64,000 bases of DNA from JBDSZL01 sp039925145 (GTDB lineage Bacteria; Acidobacteriota; Vicinamibacteria; Vicinamibacterales; SCN-69-37), in contig JBDSZL010000038.1 of NCBI GenBank assembly GCA_039925145.1, forward strand, positions 120,674 through 184,673, in the 5' to 3' direction. The notes beneath the pieces were generated by a model. The model made no database searches. It had not been told where the DNA came from and was given only the letters and a program-made list of their open reading frames with translations. Shown here piece after piece: positions 50,144 to 60,030 of this stretch. The position numbers were made by a program, and so were the translations under genes. Numbering within the stretch: position 1 is the stretch's first letter; the number at the start of each line of letters is the position of its first letter.

Positions 50144-51292
50144 CTATCGCGTCAATTCCAGGAGCCGATTGGCCGACGTTACCCGCGTCAGGGGGTCGCC
50201 GCTCCGGAAGTAGCGGCGCATGGCGGCCACGTCCGTGACGACCTGTTCGACGTAGACCCGTCCCGCGGCTTCCTGGATCGCAATATTGCTGTCTGTCATC
50301 AGCGCGTTGAAGGCGGCAGAGGCCGCGCCGCTGTCGTACGGGGCGATCAGCCTGGCCGCCAGGAGCCGCACCTGTGGATCGGCGTCCGAGAGCAGGACCC
50401 GCACGGCGTCAATCCACGGCGGACCGACCTCACTCGACATGGCTTCGAGGGCCTGCACACGCAACAGCGGAGCTTCCGACGTCTGGAGCGTCTGCAGCAA
50501 CGACACGCCGCTGTAGTCGTGCAGACGGTACAGAGCGCGCGCTGTGGCGAACTTCACGCTGAACTGGGCATCATTGAGCAGCGGGCGGAGGGCCGTCGCC
50601 GCGCCTGTGGCTCCGAGGCGGCCGAGCCCGTCTGCCGCAGCGGCCCGGTTGTCGGGGTTGGGGTCTTTCAGCAGGTCTGTGAGGGGCGCAACCGCCAGCT
50701 GACTGCGGGTGTCGACCAACGCCGAGATGAGCCGCCCTTTATCTCCCGGCATCGCCTTCACGCTGGCAATGAGGCTTCGGATGGCCGGCTCACTGCCACG
50801 CGCCGCAAGCACTTCGAGCTCGATCAACCCACCGGCGGTCGACCTCTGGCCGAGCTCTGCGAGCGCCGCCACGTCACCCGCGTCGGCCAGGGCCCGGAAC
50901 GCGGCGCGTCTCACCTCCGGCGGCACCGTGCTGGCCGTCATCTCGCGAAGCAAAGCCAGCGCGACCGGGCGCAGCAGGTAGGGATCTTCGAGAGAACTGG
51001 ACCCGAGCCATCGCTCGTAGGCTGCGAGCGCTGCTGCGGCGTTGCCCCGCTCTGCTTCGACCGAGACGAGCAGCGAGGCAATCGTGGCGCTGCGTGGATA
51101 GCGATCGAGCCCCTTGGCCCCAATGGCCGCGGCCTCGGCAGCCTTGCCGGCGCCGAGCGCAGCCCAGCCCGCTGCTGCGACGGTCAGTTCCTCGGACATC
51201 GGCGGTGCCGGTGTCTGGGTCCGCGCGACCATGGGAGCCCCGGACACGCACAAGCAGAGCACCACCGATAGCGCCCGTCGTCGATTACACAT
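50144..51292 (-). CDS. Secreted HEAT/Armadillo-like repeat protein
   Basis: A 382-residue exported protein (signal ending APMVARTQ). Residues 30-110 look like a TPR-type helical region (AALAAYERWLG). From about 120 on there are helical repeats with typical HEAT features: RRAAFRALADAGDVAALAEL, NRAAAADGLGRLGATGAATAL, FATARALYRLHD, VRLLAARLIAPYDSG. Such solenoids act as protein-protein scaffolds. No enzyme motif is seen. It is a separate minus-strand unit upstream of the NGGW protein gene. Confidence 0.78.
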   Translation of the reverse strand: MCNRRRALSVVLCLCVSGAPMVARTQTPAPPMSEELTVAAAGWAALGAGKAAEAAAIGAKGLDRYPRSATIASLLVSVEAERGNAAAALAAYERWLGSSSLEDPYLLRPVALALLREMTASTVPPEVRRAAFRALADAGDVAALAELGQRSTAGGLIELEVLAARGSEPAIRSLIASVKAMPGDKGRLISALVDTRSQLAVAPLTDLLKDPNPDNRAAAADGLGRLGATGAATALRPLLNDAQFSVKFATARALYRLHDYSGVSLLQTLQTSEAPLLRVQALEAMSSEVGPPWIDAVRVLLSDADPQVRLLAARLIAPYDSGAASAAFNALMTDSNIAIQEAAGRVYVEQVVTDVAAMRRYFRSGDPLTRVTSANRLLELTR

Positions 51293-51392
51293 GCGGACCT
51301 CGTGAGGTGACTACGTCGGAGGAAACTGTCCTGACGCACGTTCCCATAGGACGACCGGAAACGGCCATCGGACTGTAGACAGTCGAGTGTAG

Positions 51393-53063
51393 TCAGGCCG
51401 CAGGGCTGCCCGCAACCGCAGGTGTCACGACGGGACCCGGCACCGGGGGCGCGGCCAAGAGGTCGGGCCGCCTGGCGCGGCGCCAGACGGTGAACATCGG
51501 GGTCTCATGATCGCGCACGTAGCCGCTTTCGAGCCATGCGCGCAGCGGCGGACTGCCCATGAAGAAGGCCTCCGACTGCCACTGCTCCTTTTGAAGGGCG
51601 ACAACCGCTGGCGGCCTTCGTAGTAAGTCGCGCAACAATCCCGCAGAGCCGTAGCCGGGCACGTCGGCGGCGAACTCGATGATCACGGGCCTGCTCCAGA
51701 AGAATCGCGATGAGCTGACCCGCTCACTCTGCCAGCACACGCTACCCCCAAGAAACCCGAACACCAGGACCGCATCATCAGGCTTGGTCGTCTCCCGCAA
51801 ATACTGGGCGAGCTCCTCGATCTCGAGCGCGTCGAACTTCTGCAGTCCTCGGAATCGGGAGAGGTACTCGTGCCTCGAGATGCTGCCCCGGGCGTAGGCC
51901 AGATCGAACCGGACGTTGGCGAGCAGGCCCGGGATTCCGCCCCAGCGGAACGTGCCGCGAGCCCCTTCGTCCCCGACGCGCCAGAGGCCCAGGACCACCG
52001 CACAGGCCAGGCCATAGGTCAGCCAGCCGCGCCGGCTCAGCGCGAGTTGGCCACCGGCGGCCGCGGCCGCCGCCAGTGCAGGCGCCGCCTGCACGAAGTA
52101 GTTCGGCAGGTTGCGCTGGCCGTTAATAACAATGGAGAGCAGCGCGGCCGCCAGCCATCCAAGCAGGACGACATTCAGCGCGCTCGACTTCACACGCCAG
52201 ACGAGTGCGACTGACCCGAGGCCTCCGAGGAACCAGAGCATGTCTGTTCGCGCACGGTCAAAGGGAAGCGTGATCAGATAGACCGGGACGCTCGATGCGC
52301 CGTCATAGGTTTCGTTCGAGTAGCGCAGGTTGTAGTCGATGGTGGCCAGCCACAGGTCGTGCAGGGCACCATGTGCTCCGAAGTAGCCGAGGATCGCCAC
52401 GCTCGGAACGGCAACGCCCACCGCGATCGCGGCCAGGTCTTTGATGCGGGCCGCCGTGCTAGACCCCCCAGGTGCCCACACCCATCCGGCGATGGCCACG
52501 GGTAGCGCGTACGCGATCGCGTTGTACTTCAGCCAGCAGGCCAGCGCGAGGCAGGCACCCGCACTCACAAGATGCCAACGCCGCCGGCCTGGGGTCGCGG
52601 TCAGTGCCAAGGCGGCCGTGATGCACAGAGCGATGAAGGGCTCGCACTGCCCGCGGACATAGACGCCGCTGAGACGCTGCAGGGAAGGATGGCCGAAGAG
52701 AAGGAACACAAACGCGGCCGCTCCCCCGGCGATGTGCGCGCCGCGACGCCGGAAGAGCAGGATGAGCAGTCCTGCCGTGAGTGCCGCAGCCAGCAGGTCG
52801 CCGAGGGCGACGGCCGACTCGTGCGGCCACAGCTTCAGCAGCAGCGCGTAGACGAAGGCAATGGCGGGCGGCTTCTGATCCCACGCGTCGCGATAGGGGA
52901 CCTCACCGGCCAGCACGCGGGTGGCGGTATACGCGTAAAGACCTTGATCGCCGCCTGCCGGCTGCACGAGCGACGGGACGCGCAGCGCCAGCAGTACGAC
53001 GAGCGATAGCCACAAGACGCCCGTGACGCGCAGTGATGATGATGGCGTGGAGGGGTGGCTCAT
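51393..53063 (-). CDS. ArnT/PMT-like (GT-C) membrane glycosyltransferase, copy A
   Basis: A 556-residue protein with about ten membrane spans. The first periplasmic loop has GGDQGLYAYTATRVLAGEVPYRDAWDQKPPAIAFVYALL, containing the acidic Asp and KPP features of ArnT-like transferases that use polyprenyl-phosphate sugars. The C-terminal part is a soluble periplasmic domain (KFDALEIEELAQYLRET, VLVFGFLGGSVC). The ATG at 53063 is preferred to a TTG at 53087. A paralogue lies immediately upstream (53118-54782) and shares the same motif layout. Confidence 0.85.
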   Translation of the reverse strand: MSHPSTPSSSLRVTGVLWLSLVVLLALRVPSLVQPAGGDQGLYAYTATRVLAGEVPYRDAWDQKPPAIAFVYALLLKLWPHESAVALGDLLAAALTAGLLILLFRRRGAHIAGGAAAFVFLLFGHPSLQRLSGVYVRGQCEPFIALCITAALALTATPGRRRWHLVSAGACLALACWLKYNAIAYALPVAIAGWVWAPGGSSTAARIKDLAAIAVGVAVPSVAILGYFGAHGALHDLWLATIDYNLRYSNETYDGASSVPVYLITLPFDRARTDMLWFLGGLGSVALVWRVKSSALNVVLLGWLAAALLSIVINGQRNLPNYFVQAAPALAAAAAAGGQLALSRRGWLTYGLACAVVLGLWRVGDEGARGTFRWGGIPGLLANVRFDLAYARGSISRHEYLSRFRGLQKFDALEIEELAQYLRETTKPDDAVLVFGFLGGSVCWQSERVSSSRFFWSRPVIIEFAADVPGYGSAGLLRDLLRRPPAVVALQKEQWQSEAFFMGSPPLRAWLESGYVRDHETPMFTVWRRARRPDLLAAPPVPGPVVTPAVAGSPAA

Positions 53064-53117
53064 GCGACCGGCGGCGCCGGCCGCCAAATGATATCCGACA
53101 CCTGTCGTGGCGCCCGC

Positions 53118-54782
53118 TCAGCGATCGCGACGACGGTAGAGCGTGAAGTCCTCGAGATGGGTCTCCAGTTGATAGCCCTGCAGCAGGCGCCTGACGTCTG
53201 GTTGTTCTTGTAGCGCATCGACCGCCGCGGCCATGTCGCTGCTGGCGCTCGAGTGCAGGCGCTCGAAGATCAGATATACAGGTTGCCGCACGGCCAGCTC
53301 GGCCAGCACCGGTTCGAGACGGAACGCGGGGTCCGGAAAGTCGGTGCCCACAAAGAAATTGGCACGCAGGAAGCGTTGAGCCGGCAGCCGGTCCGCGAGA
53401 AAGTACACGCCCGCGCCGCTGATGCCGAACAGGAAGATCCGATCGTCAGGTCCCGTGTGCGCGCTGACGTAGGTTGCGAGCTCCGCATTGGCCGTCGCTG
53501 AGTACCCGCGCCCGTTCGCGTAGCTGCCAAACCGTTCCAGGTAGTCGCGTGTGGAGACGTGCCCACGCAGCGCAGCCACTCCCGCTCGAGCCGGATCGAT
53601 CACTTTCGAGAGGTAGTGCCCGCGCCAGGCAATGGCAACGATCAGCACCGCCGTTCCGATGCTCACGGCCCGGCGCCACCTGCTCCGCAGGTCACCGCCG
53701 GTCAGGACCCAGCCTGTCAGCAACGCCAACGGGGCATAGGCGGGGATGAAGTAGGAGTTGAACAGGCGGATGCCATTCACCGCGATGACCAGCGCCGCTG
53801 CAGCACCCCACCCGATGGCCAGGGCCGGCAGCGGACCGACCGCGCGACGTGTGAGGATTCGCCAGCCCACGAGCAGCGTGCCGATGGCCCCCCCAATCCA
53901 CAGCGGATCCGGGCTCGTCTTCAGACGAAGTCCCACCGCGTCCTTGAACCTCGCAGCGAATTCCACGGGGGTGAATCCGCCGGCCACGTAATACCGATTG
54001 AAATCCACGACGGCGACACGAGCGTCATGGAGCAGGCCCAGGTGCCAGAGCCAGACGAGGGTGAACACGGGCACGACGAGCGAGCCGGCGATGAGCCATC
54101 CGATCATCGCCGCATGGGCGCGCCATGGCCGCGCGGGTGCGCGCTGGCCGTACACCAGGATCCATCCCAGGAGTGCCGGAGCGTAGAGTCCGGCGTTGGG
54201 TTTGAGTACCACCGCGGCGCCGAGCGACAGGCCGGCGGCCGTCGATAGCAACCGCGAATAGCGCTCCCGAAGCCCGACCGCGCACCACCCGGCCGCGGCA
54301 ACCGCGACCACGAAGAAGGTCTCGCAGACACTGCGCTCCAGGAAGCCGTCGTTTCTGAACAGCCACGCGGGCATGGTGAAGACGGCATAGATGGCCGCGG
54401 TGATCGCCCCGGCCGTGCGCCCGCCCAACCGGCCGGCGATGGCGTAGAGCAGCGCTGTCGTGACCGTCGCGGCCAGCACGTCGAGCCAGGCCACGGTTGC
54501 CGTCTGCCATCCGAGCAGCCGGAAGCCCGTGAGATACACGAAGTAGATCCCCGGCGGCCGCTGCTCCCACACATCGCGGTAGAGCAACTGCCCCCGCGCC
54601 ATGGCTCGCACGGCCGAGGCCCACAGACTCTGATCGATGCCGAGCGGTTCGGCGATCGAGGGCAGGCGCGCGAGCAACGCGACCGCTGTCAACGCCCACA
54701 GAATTCGCGGCCACAACCCACGGCCTGGGAGCAAGGCCTGACGATCTGAGGCTGGGAGAGAATCGCGATGAAGGTTCGTCAC
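53118..54782 (-). CDS. ArnT/PMT-like (GT-C) membrane glycosyltransferase, copy B
   Basis: A 554-residue protein with about ten membrane segments and the same first-loop motif as copy A: LGIDQSLWASAVRAMARGQLLYRDVWEQRPPGIYFVYL. The C-terminal periplasmic domain also matches in arrangement (TYVSAHTGPDDRIFLFGISGAG). The two genes are tandem paralogues on one strand, 54 bases apart, and probably transfer different sugars or act at different sites of the same glycan. Divergent from the fused acetyltransferase gene across 37 bases. Confidence 0.85.
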   Translation of the reverse strand: MTNLHRDSLPASDRQALLPGRGLWPRILWALTAVALLARLPSIAEPLGIDQSLWASAVRAMARGQLLYRDVWEQRPPGIYFVYLTGFRLLGWQTATVAWLDVLAATVTTALLYAIAGRLGGRTAGAITAAIYAVFTMPAWLFRNDGFLERSVCETFFVVAVAAAGWCAVGLRERYSRLLSTAAGLSLGAAVVLKPNAGLYAPALLGWILVYGQRAPARPWRAHAAMIGWLIAGSLVVPVFTLVWLWHLGLLHDARVAVVDFNRYYVAGGFTPVEFAARFKDAVGLRLKTSPDPLWIGGAIGTLLVGWRILTRRAVGPLPALAIGWGAAAALVIAVNGIRLFNSYFIPAYAPLALLTGWVLTGGDLRSRWRRAVSIGTAVLIVAIAWRGHYLSKVIDPARAGVAALRGHVSTRDYLERFGSYANGRGYSATANAELATYVSAHTGPDDRIFLFGISGAGVYFLADRLPAQRFLRANFFVGTDFPDPAFRLEPVLAELAVRQPVYLIFERLHSSASSDMAAAVDALQEQPDVRRLLQGYQLETHLEDFTLYRRRDR

Positions 54783-54819
54783 GAAGAATGCGCGCTGGAT
54801 ACGCTAGCATTCTACCGGC

Positions 54820-55776
54820 ATGCCCGACCATCCTCCGCGCTCCTCCGAGCTCTTCGTTCACGCGCAGGCGATCTGTGAAAGTCCTCACGTCGGTGAGGGC
54901 ACGCGTGTCTGGGCCTTCGCCCACGTGCTGCCTGGCGCGACCGTCGGCCGCGACTGCAACATCTGCGATCACGTGTTCATCGAAAACGATGTGTCAGTCG
55001 GCAATCGTGTGACCATCAAGTGCGGCGTCCAGTTGTGGGACGGCCTGCGTGTCGCCGACGACGTCTTCATTGGACCAAACGCGACCTTTTCAAACGACAA
55101 GTACCCGCGAAGCAAGCACCACCAGCGTCCCGTCGTGGAGACTTTCCTGGGTGCCGGGGCCTCGATTGGTGCAGGAGCGGTCATCCTGCCCGGTGTGAAT
55201 ATCGGCGCCCGCGCGATGGTCGGGGCCGGCGCCGTGGTGACCTACGACGTTCCACCCAAGGCCATCGTCTCTGGCAATCCGGCGCGCATCGTCGGATATG
55301 TCGATGCCAAGCGGCAGACCACGGGCGCATCACTGATCCGCCCGCAGGCGAGCGGCGACTCGGTGCAGACGTCCGTGCGGGGCGTGACGATTCACCGGTT
55401 GCCACTCGTCGAGGACCTGCGCGGAACGCTCACGGCTGGCGAATTCGAGCGTCAGGTGCCCTTCACGCCGCTACGGTATTTCATGGTCTTCAACGTACCG
55501 GGCAAGGACGTGCGGGGCGAACACGCGCACCGCCGCTGCAAGCAATTTCTCGTGTGCGTCCGCGGCTCGGTGGCGGTGATGGTCGACGACGGGGTGAAGA
55601 GCGAGGAAGTTGAACTGAACGACGTGTGTCTGGGGTTGTATCTGCCCCCCATGGTGTGGGCCGTTCAGTACCGCTACTCCGCCGACGCACTGCTGCTCGT
55701 GTTCGCGTCGGATCACTACGACCCGGACGACTACATCAGGGAGTACTCGGCCTTCCTAGCCGCGCTCGAGGGGTGA
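54820..55776 (+). CDS. Fused sugar N-acetyltransferase / 3,4-ketoisomerase (WxcM-like)
   Basis: A 318-residue two-domain protein. Residues about 10-165 are a left-handed beta-helix acetyltransferase (HVGEGTRVWAFAHVLPGATVG, DVFIGPNATFSND, SIGAGAVILPGVNIGARA, GNPARIVGY). Residues about 185-316 are an FdtA/QdtA-type cupin sugar 3,4-ketoisomerase (LRGTLTAGEFERQVPF, GKDVRGEHAHRRCKQFLVCVRGSV with the His pair). Together they make dTDP-3-acetamido-3,6-dideoxyhexoses such as Fuc3NAc or Qui3NAc. The aminotransferase that normally acts between the two steps, and rmlA/rmlB, are not in the window. The 55776 stop is three bases from the GT2 gene on the other strand. Confidence 0.9.
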   Translation: MPDHPPRSSELFVHAQAICESPHVGEGTRVWAFAHVLPGATVGRDCNICDHVFIENDVSVGNRVTIKCGVQLWDGLRVADDVFIGPNATFSNDKYPRSKHHQRPVVETFLGAGASIGAGAVILPGVNIGARAMVGAGAVVTYDVPPKAIVSGNPARIVGYVDAKRQTTGASLIRPQASGDSVQTSVRGVTIHRLPLVEDLRGTLTAGEFERQVPFTPLRYFMVFNVPGKDVRGEHAHRRCKQFLVCVRGSVAVMVDDGVKSEEVELNDVCLGLYLPPMVWAVQYRYSADALLLVFASDHYDPDDYIREYSAFLAALEG

Positions 55777-55779
55777 GGG

Positions 55780-56751
55780 TCAGATGCGGGGAACCGGGTT
55801 GGTCGGCCGGGTATTTGCGGAGGCGCCAGCGAAGGTCCACGTCGCTTTCACGATGAAGTTCGGTCGGCCGCGCGAACTCTGCAGCGAGAGCCAGAGATAC
55901 TGGCCCACGATGCCCAGCCCGAGCGCGGTCAACCCGCCGAAGAACGTAATCATGAGCATCAAGGGCGTGTAGCCCAGCACCGGCACGCGACCGAGCAGCC
56001 AATACACGAACACGGTCAGCGACGCCACGACGGCCGCCGTCGTCCCGACAGCGCCCATGAGGAGCAACGCGCGAATGGGCAGATCGGTGAAGCTGAAGAC
56101 GCTGTCGACGGCGTAGCGCAGCTTGCGGCCGAAGGTCCACGCGCTCTTTCCCTCGAGGCGCGGCCGCCGCGCATAGGGCACGAACGCCCGCCGGAATCCA
56201 AGCCAGAGCAACAGCGCGACAAGGTTTGTGTTCAGCTCGCGGAAGGTGGCCAGGTGATCGCGGACCTGACGTGTGCAGCCGAATACATCGACGCCGCCCT
56301 TGGGCATGTCCTTCACGACGTAGCGGCGGTACACCGCCCAGAAGCTGTCGGACAGGACGCGAGACCAGAACGGGTCGGCGCGCGCCACGCGGTGGCCAAA
56401 CGTGACATCTGCCTGGCCAGACTGCATAAGCTGGAGAAACTGCGCCACCAGTTCTGGCGGCTCCTGCATGTCGGCCGCAAGCACCGCGAAGTAGTCTCCC
56501 TCGCCCTCACGCAGGCCGGCGGCGATGGCGGCGAACGAACCGAAGTTGCGCGCAAGCTCGACCAGTCGCGAACGCACCGGCCAGAGAGGTAGACGGTCTT
56601 GCAGCATCTGCAGCGAGGCGTCGGGGCTGCCGTCGACGACGAAGACCACTTCGAGGTCATCGGTCAGCCCGGCCGCCAGATGCTCGAGCTCTTGAAAGAG
56701 CCGAGGGATGCTCTCGGCGTTGCGGTAGACCGGAATTACGAGCGACAGCAT
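55780..56751 (-). CDS. GT2 glycosyltransferase with two C-terminal membrane spans (GtrB/DPM1-like)
   Basis: A 323-residue protein. The N-terminal GT-A fold has SLVIPVYRNAESIPRLFQEL, VVFVVDGSPDASLQML, and the DXD-like VLAADMQEPPELV. Two membrane segments follow (LLLMGAVGTTAAVVASLTVFVYWLL, LMLMITFFGGLTALGLGIVGQYLWL), as in dolichol/polyprenyl-phosphate-sugar synthases of the GtrB type. It would charge undecaprenyl phosphate with glucose or a similar sugar for the GT-C enzymes encoded nearby. It starts 36 bases after the GH97 gene. Confidence 0.9.
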   Translation of the reverse strand: MLSLVIPVYRNAESIPRLFQELEHLAAGLTDDLEVVFVVDGSPDASLQMLQDRLPLWPVRSRLVELARNFGSFAAIAAGLREGEGDYFAVLAADMQEPPELVAQFLQLMQSGQADVTFGHRVARADPFWSRVLSDSFWAVYRRYVVKDMPKGGVDVFGCTRQVRDHLATFRELNTNLVALLLWLGFRRAFVPYARRPRLEGKSAWTFGRKLRYAVDSVFSFTDLPIRALLLMGAVGTTAAVVASLTVFVYWLLGRVPVLGYTPLMLMITFFGGLTALGLGIVGQYLWLSLQSSRGRPNFIVKATWTFAGASANTRPTNPVPRI

Positions 56752-56787
56752 CGGGCCGGATTATGACGCAGGACCGTGCATTGGCCG

Positions 56788-58770
56788 CTACGGTTTGGTG
56801 ATGCGCATGACGAACCCACCGCGCGCCCGCATCGGCACCGCAATGACGTCGGCGCCGGTGACGGCGGCCGTCCGGCTCGCGAATTCCCGATCGCTCGCGC
56901 CGTCCTGGATGAGCGTCATCTGCCACGGGCCGGCGCCAAGGAAATTCAACCGAACCGACGCCGTTTGCGCGGCGTTGGCGGCGATACCACCGACGTACCA
57001 TGTCGTGCCATCGCGCCTGGCGATGACGACCGCACGTCCGGGTTCCCCCTCGAGTGCCCGCATCTCGTCCCACGCGGCGGGCACTTGTCTGATGAACGCC
57101 CGCGGGGCCTCTGGTAACGCGTGATAGGCCTGGATGCTATCGGCGAAATGCTGCACGCCGGTCTGAAAGACAACGGACAACGCCAGCTCGTGAGCGTTCG
57201 TCGTGATACGCGGGTACTTGTGGTCGGTGAACGTGACCGGCGTATAGTCCATCGCGCCCACCACGTTCCGGGTGAACGGCAGCACGGTGTTATGCCAGGC
57301 GGCGTGGGTGGGGAAGTCTTCGCGGAACTTGTACTGTTCGGCGCCGAGCACAGCCTCCATGCCGACCAGGTGCGGGAATTCGCGCTCCCACCCTCGGGGC
57401 AGCGTCGCGCCATGAAAGTTGACCAGCAGCTGATAATCGGCCGCATCCTGCATGACCGCGCGATATTGCTGGATGCGATCCTGTTTGTCGCTCTGCCAGA
57501 AGTCGACCTTGATGCCCTTGACGCCCCACGAGCGCAGCGTCGCCATCTCGGCCCGGCGCTGCACCCGATCGGACATGCGGTCGCGCGGCGCTTCGGTGAC
57601 GTTATTGTGGGGGCCGCCAGAGTTGTACCAGAGCACCAGTCCGATCTTCTTCTCCTTCGCATGCGCGACGACGTCGGCGATGGTGCCGGTGGTCATCAGA
57701 TTCCAGTTCGCGTCGACCAGCGAATATTCCCAGGTCATCTCCGCGGCCAGGTCGGTATAGGCGTTGAGGCGCGCCGCGGACTTCGGACTGTCGCTCTCGG
57801 ACCACCAGCTCCACGCCGATCGGCCCGGCACGATCCAGCTGGTGTCTCGCAGACGCGTGGCCGGCGCCAGATCGTCGACGAGATCCGATTCGAGGATGCG
57901 CGGCGCGGTGTCGCCGATGATCGCCACGCGCCAGGGCAGCGTCCACGGCAGGGCGGCTTTGGGCTCGACGGCTCCCACGTTCCGCCCTTCGGCCGGATCC
58001 GGGAACTTGATGCGATAGATGCCGTCCGGCGCGTTCTGCGCCAGATGCGCGCCGGCATAACCACCATCCAGCCCGCTCTCGGTGATCAGCACCCAGGGGC
58101 CCTGCTGGATATGAAAGAGTGCCGGGAACGCCCATCCATCTGCTGCCGGTGCCGGCGTCCCTGACGCGGTTTCCTTGTACAAGTCCTCGTAGGCTGGGCC
58201 GTATTGACTCACTGGTTGCTGGGGCTGAATCCAGCCCGCCGCGCCGGCAGGCACGCCGAACCCGGTGAGTTCCTCGGTCACGGTCCGCGCGATCGTGTCT
58301 GTCTCGGGAAACCGGTACCGAAAGGCAACGCCATCATCGTGTGCGCGCAGTACGACCTCGAGCCTGGCGCCCTTCGCGTTGGCAAACGTCACCGTCTGCT
58401 CGCGAGCGCTCACCCTGTGCATCCGGCGCTTGCCGTGCGGCATCTGGTACTGATCTGCAACCGTGACCGTCGCGGCCGCCCGGACGAGCGTCAGCCCTGT
58501 GACGAACTCCTGATCCATACGTTTGACGCCGAGCGGTGCCGGCGCGAGCACGGCGACGTTTCCTCGCGTGGCACGCCATCTCAGCTGTCCGTCCGGCAGC
58601 CGTGTCAGAACGATGGCCGTGCGGCCATCGGGAGACGCGACACGCCATTCGTCGCGGTTTGTCTGCGGCGTCGGCGCCCGCTCGGCGCCGAGTGTGACCG
58701 GGTGAAAACGCTCCGCCGCACACAGGGCGATCGAGCTGCAGACGACGAGTCCAAGAATGCGGCGGCGCAT
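56788..58770 (-). CDS. Glycoside hydrolase family 97 enzyme
   Basis: A 660-residue exported enzyme. The N-terminal beta-supersandwich (EWRVASPDGRTAIVL, VVLRAHDDGVAFRYRF) is followed by the catalytic barrel with SAWSWWSESDSPKSAARLN, GLVLWYNSGGPHNNV, and GVKGIKVDFWQSDKQD containing Asp423. An Asp at this position is the nucleophile of the retaining GH97 alpha-galactosidase branch; inverting SusB-type glucosidases lack it, so alpha-galactosidase activity is the better guess. The C-terminal domain is the usual beta-sandwich. Divergent from galK-galT across 81 bases, consistent with release of galactose. Confidence 0.88.
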   Translation of the reverse strand: MRRRILGLVVCSSIALCAAERFHPVTLGAERAPTPQTNRDEWRVASPDGRTAIVLTRLPDGQLRWRATRGNVAVLAPAPLGVKRMDQEFVTGLTLVRAAATVTVADQYQMPHGKRRMHRVSAREQTVTFANAKGARLEVVLRAHDDGVAFRYRFPETDTIARTVTEELTGFGVPAGAAGWIQPQQPVSQYGPAYEDLYKETASGTPAPAADGWAFPALFHIQQGPWVLITESGLDGGYAGAHLAQNAPDGIYRIKFPDPAEGRNVGAVEPKAALPWTLPWRVAIIGDTAPRILESDLVDDLAPATRLRDTSWIVPGRSAWSWWSESDSPKSAARLNAYTDLAAEMTWEYSLVDANWNLMTTGTIADVVAHAKEKKIGLVLWYNSGGPHNNVTEAPRDRMSDRVQRRAEMATLRSWGVKGIKVDFWQSDKQDRIQQYRAVMQDAADYQLLVNFHGATLPRGWEREFPHLVGMEAVLGAEQYKFREDFPTHAAWHNTVLPFTRNVVGAMDYTPVTFTDHKYPRITTNAHELALSVVFQTGVQHFADSIQAYHALPEAPRAFIRQVPAAWDEMRALEGEPGRAVVIARRDGTTWYVGGIAANAAQTASVRLNFLGAGPWQMTLIQDGASDREFASRTAAVTGADVIAVPMRARGGFVMRITKP

Positions 58771-58851
58771 GCGCGGATTCCTCCGAATCGAGAGGCAGAA
58801 TGCAGAAAATCCTGCTGATAGTATCAGGGGAGCCTCCCCCGGTCAGGACCC

Positions 58852-60030
58852 ATGCCAGAACTGCTGGCGCCCGAACGCGCCGTCAATACTTTTAGAAATG
58901 TCTTTGGCCTCGAGCCAGAGTGGGTCGCCATGGCGCCCGGTCGGGTCAACCTGATCGGAGAGCACACCGACTACAACGGCGGGTTCGTGCTGCCGATGGC
59001 CATTGAGCGTGAGACCGCGCTGGCGGGTGCTCGGACTGAAGACCGGCTGATGGTGCTGCACAGCACATCACGCCGGGAGACGATCACAATCGACCTCACC
59101 GTGCCGCTCGTCCCGGGCAAGCCGCGCTGGGCGAACTACGTGCGCGGCGTCGCCGCCGGATTTCAGCGGGTGGACGTGCCGCTCTCAGGCCTGCGCGTCG
59201 TGATTGATTCCGATGTGCCGATGGGGGGCGGCCTGTCGAGCAGTGCGGCGCTCGAGGTCGCGGCCGCGTCGCTCCTCGAAGCGGTTACTGGGCACACGCT
59301 CGATCCGGTCGCGAAGGCGTTGCTCTGCCAGCATGCGGAGCACGAGTTTGCCGGAGTGCCGTGCGGCATCATGGATCAGTTCACCGTTACCCTCGCGCGC
59401 GCGGGGCATGCGCTGCTGCTCGACTGCCGCTCCTACATGACGGAGCACGTGCCCATCGCCGACCCCGACCTGGTCGTCCTCATCGTCAATACCAACGTCA
59501 AACACGATCTCGCGGCCGGCGAATACGCGCGTCGGCGTGCCCAGTGCGAGGAGGCGGCGCGCGGTCTGGGTGTGCCGTCGCTGCGCGAGGCCACGCTGCC
59601 GATGCTCGCTCTGGCGGAGCCCGCACTCGACCCTGTTGTCGCGCGGCGCGCCCGCCATGTGATCACCGAGAACACGCGGACGCTCGATGCCGCCGATGCC
59701 ATGCGCCGGGGAGACTGGGCGCAGATGGGTGATCTCATGTACCGAAGTCATGCCTCGTTGTGCGACGACTACCAGGTCAGCTCACCCGAACTCGACACCG
59801 TCGTCGAGATTGCCCAGGAGATGGGCGTGGCGGGCGGCGTGTGGGGGTGCCGCATGACCGGCGGTGGTTTTGGCGGGTGCGCGGTGGCGCTCGTCCAAGC
59901 CGGTGCGCTGGATGAGGTGATGGAACACGTGGCCGCCAGCTATCAGCGCCGCGCCGCACGAGCCGCCACGATGTTCTCGAGCCGGCCGGCTGCCGGCACT
60001 CATGTGGCGCCCGGAAAGGCAGAGCGGTGA
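58852..60030 (+). CDS. galK: Galactokinase
   Basis: GHMP kinase that phosphorylates galactose at C1 with ATP (Leloir pathway, cytoplasm). All three motifs are present in 392 residues: PGRVNLIGEHTDYNGG near 29-44 with sugar-binding Glu/His/Asp, the ATP loop PMGGGLSSSAALEVA, and MTGGGFGGCAVALV near the end; catalytic Asp is in CGIMDQF. The stop overlaps the galT start (GTGA). Confidence 0.95.
   Translation: MPELLAPERAVNTFRNVFGLEPEWVAMAPGRVNLIGEHTDYNGGFVLPMAIERETALAGARTEDRLMVLHSTSRRETITIDLTVPLVPGKPRWANYVRGVAAGFQRVDVPLSGLRVVIDSDVPMGGGLSSSAALEVAAASLLEAVTGHTLDPVAKALLCQHAEHEFAGVPCGIMDQFTVTLARAGHALLLDCRSYMTEHVPIADPDLVVLIVNTNVKHDLAAGEYARRRAQCEEAARGLGVPSLREATLPMLALAEPALDPVVARRARHVITENTRTLDAADAMRRGDWAQMGDLMYRSHASLCDDYQVSSPELDTVVEIAQEMGVAGGVWGCRMTGGGFGGCAVALVQAGALDEVMEHVAASYQRRAARAATMFSSRPAAGTHVAPGKAER

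Noticed and set aside
57121..58164. Plus-strand open frame of 347 codons
   Set aside because: Antisense to the GH97 gene, which has all family motifs.
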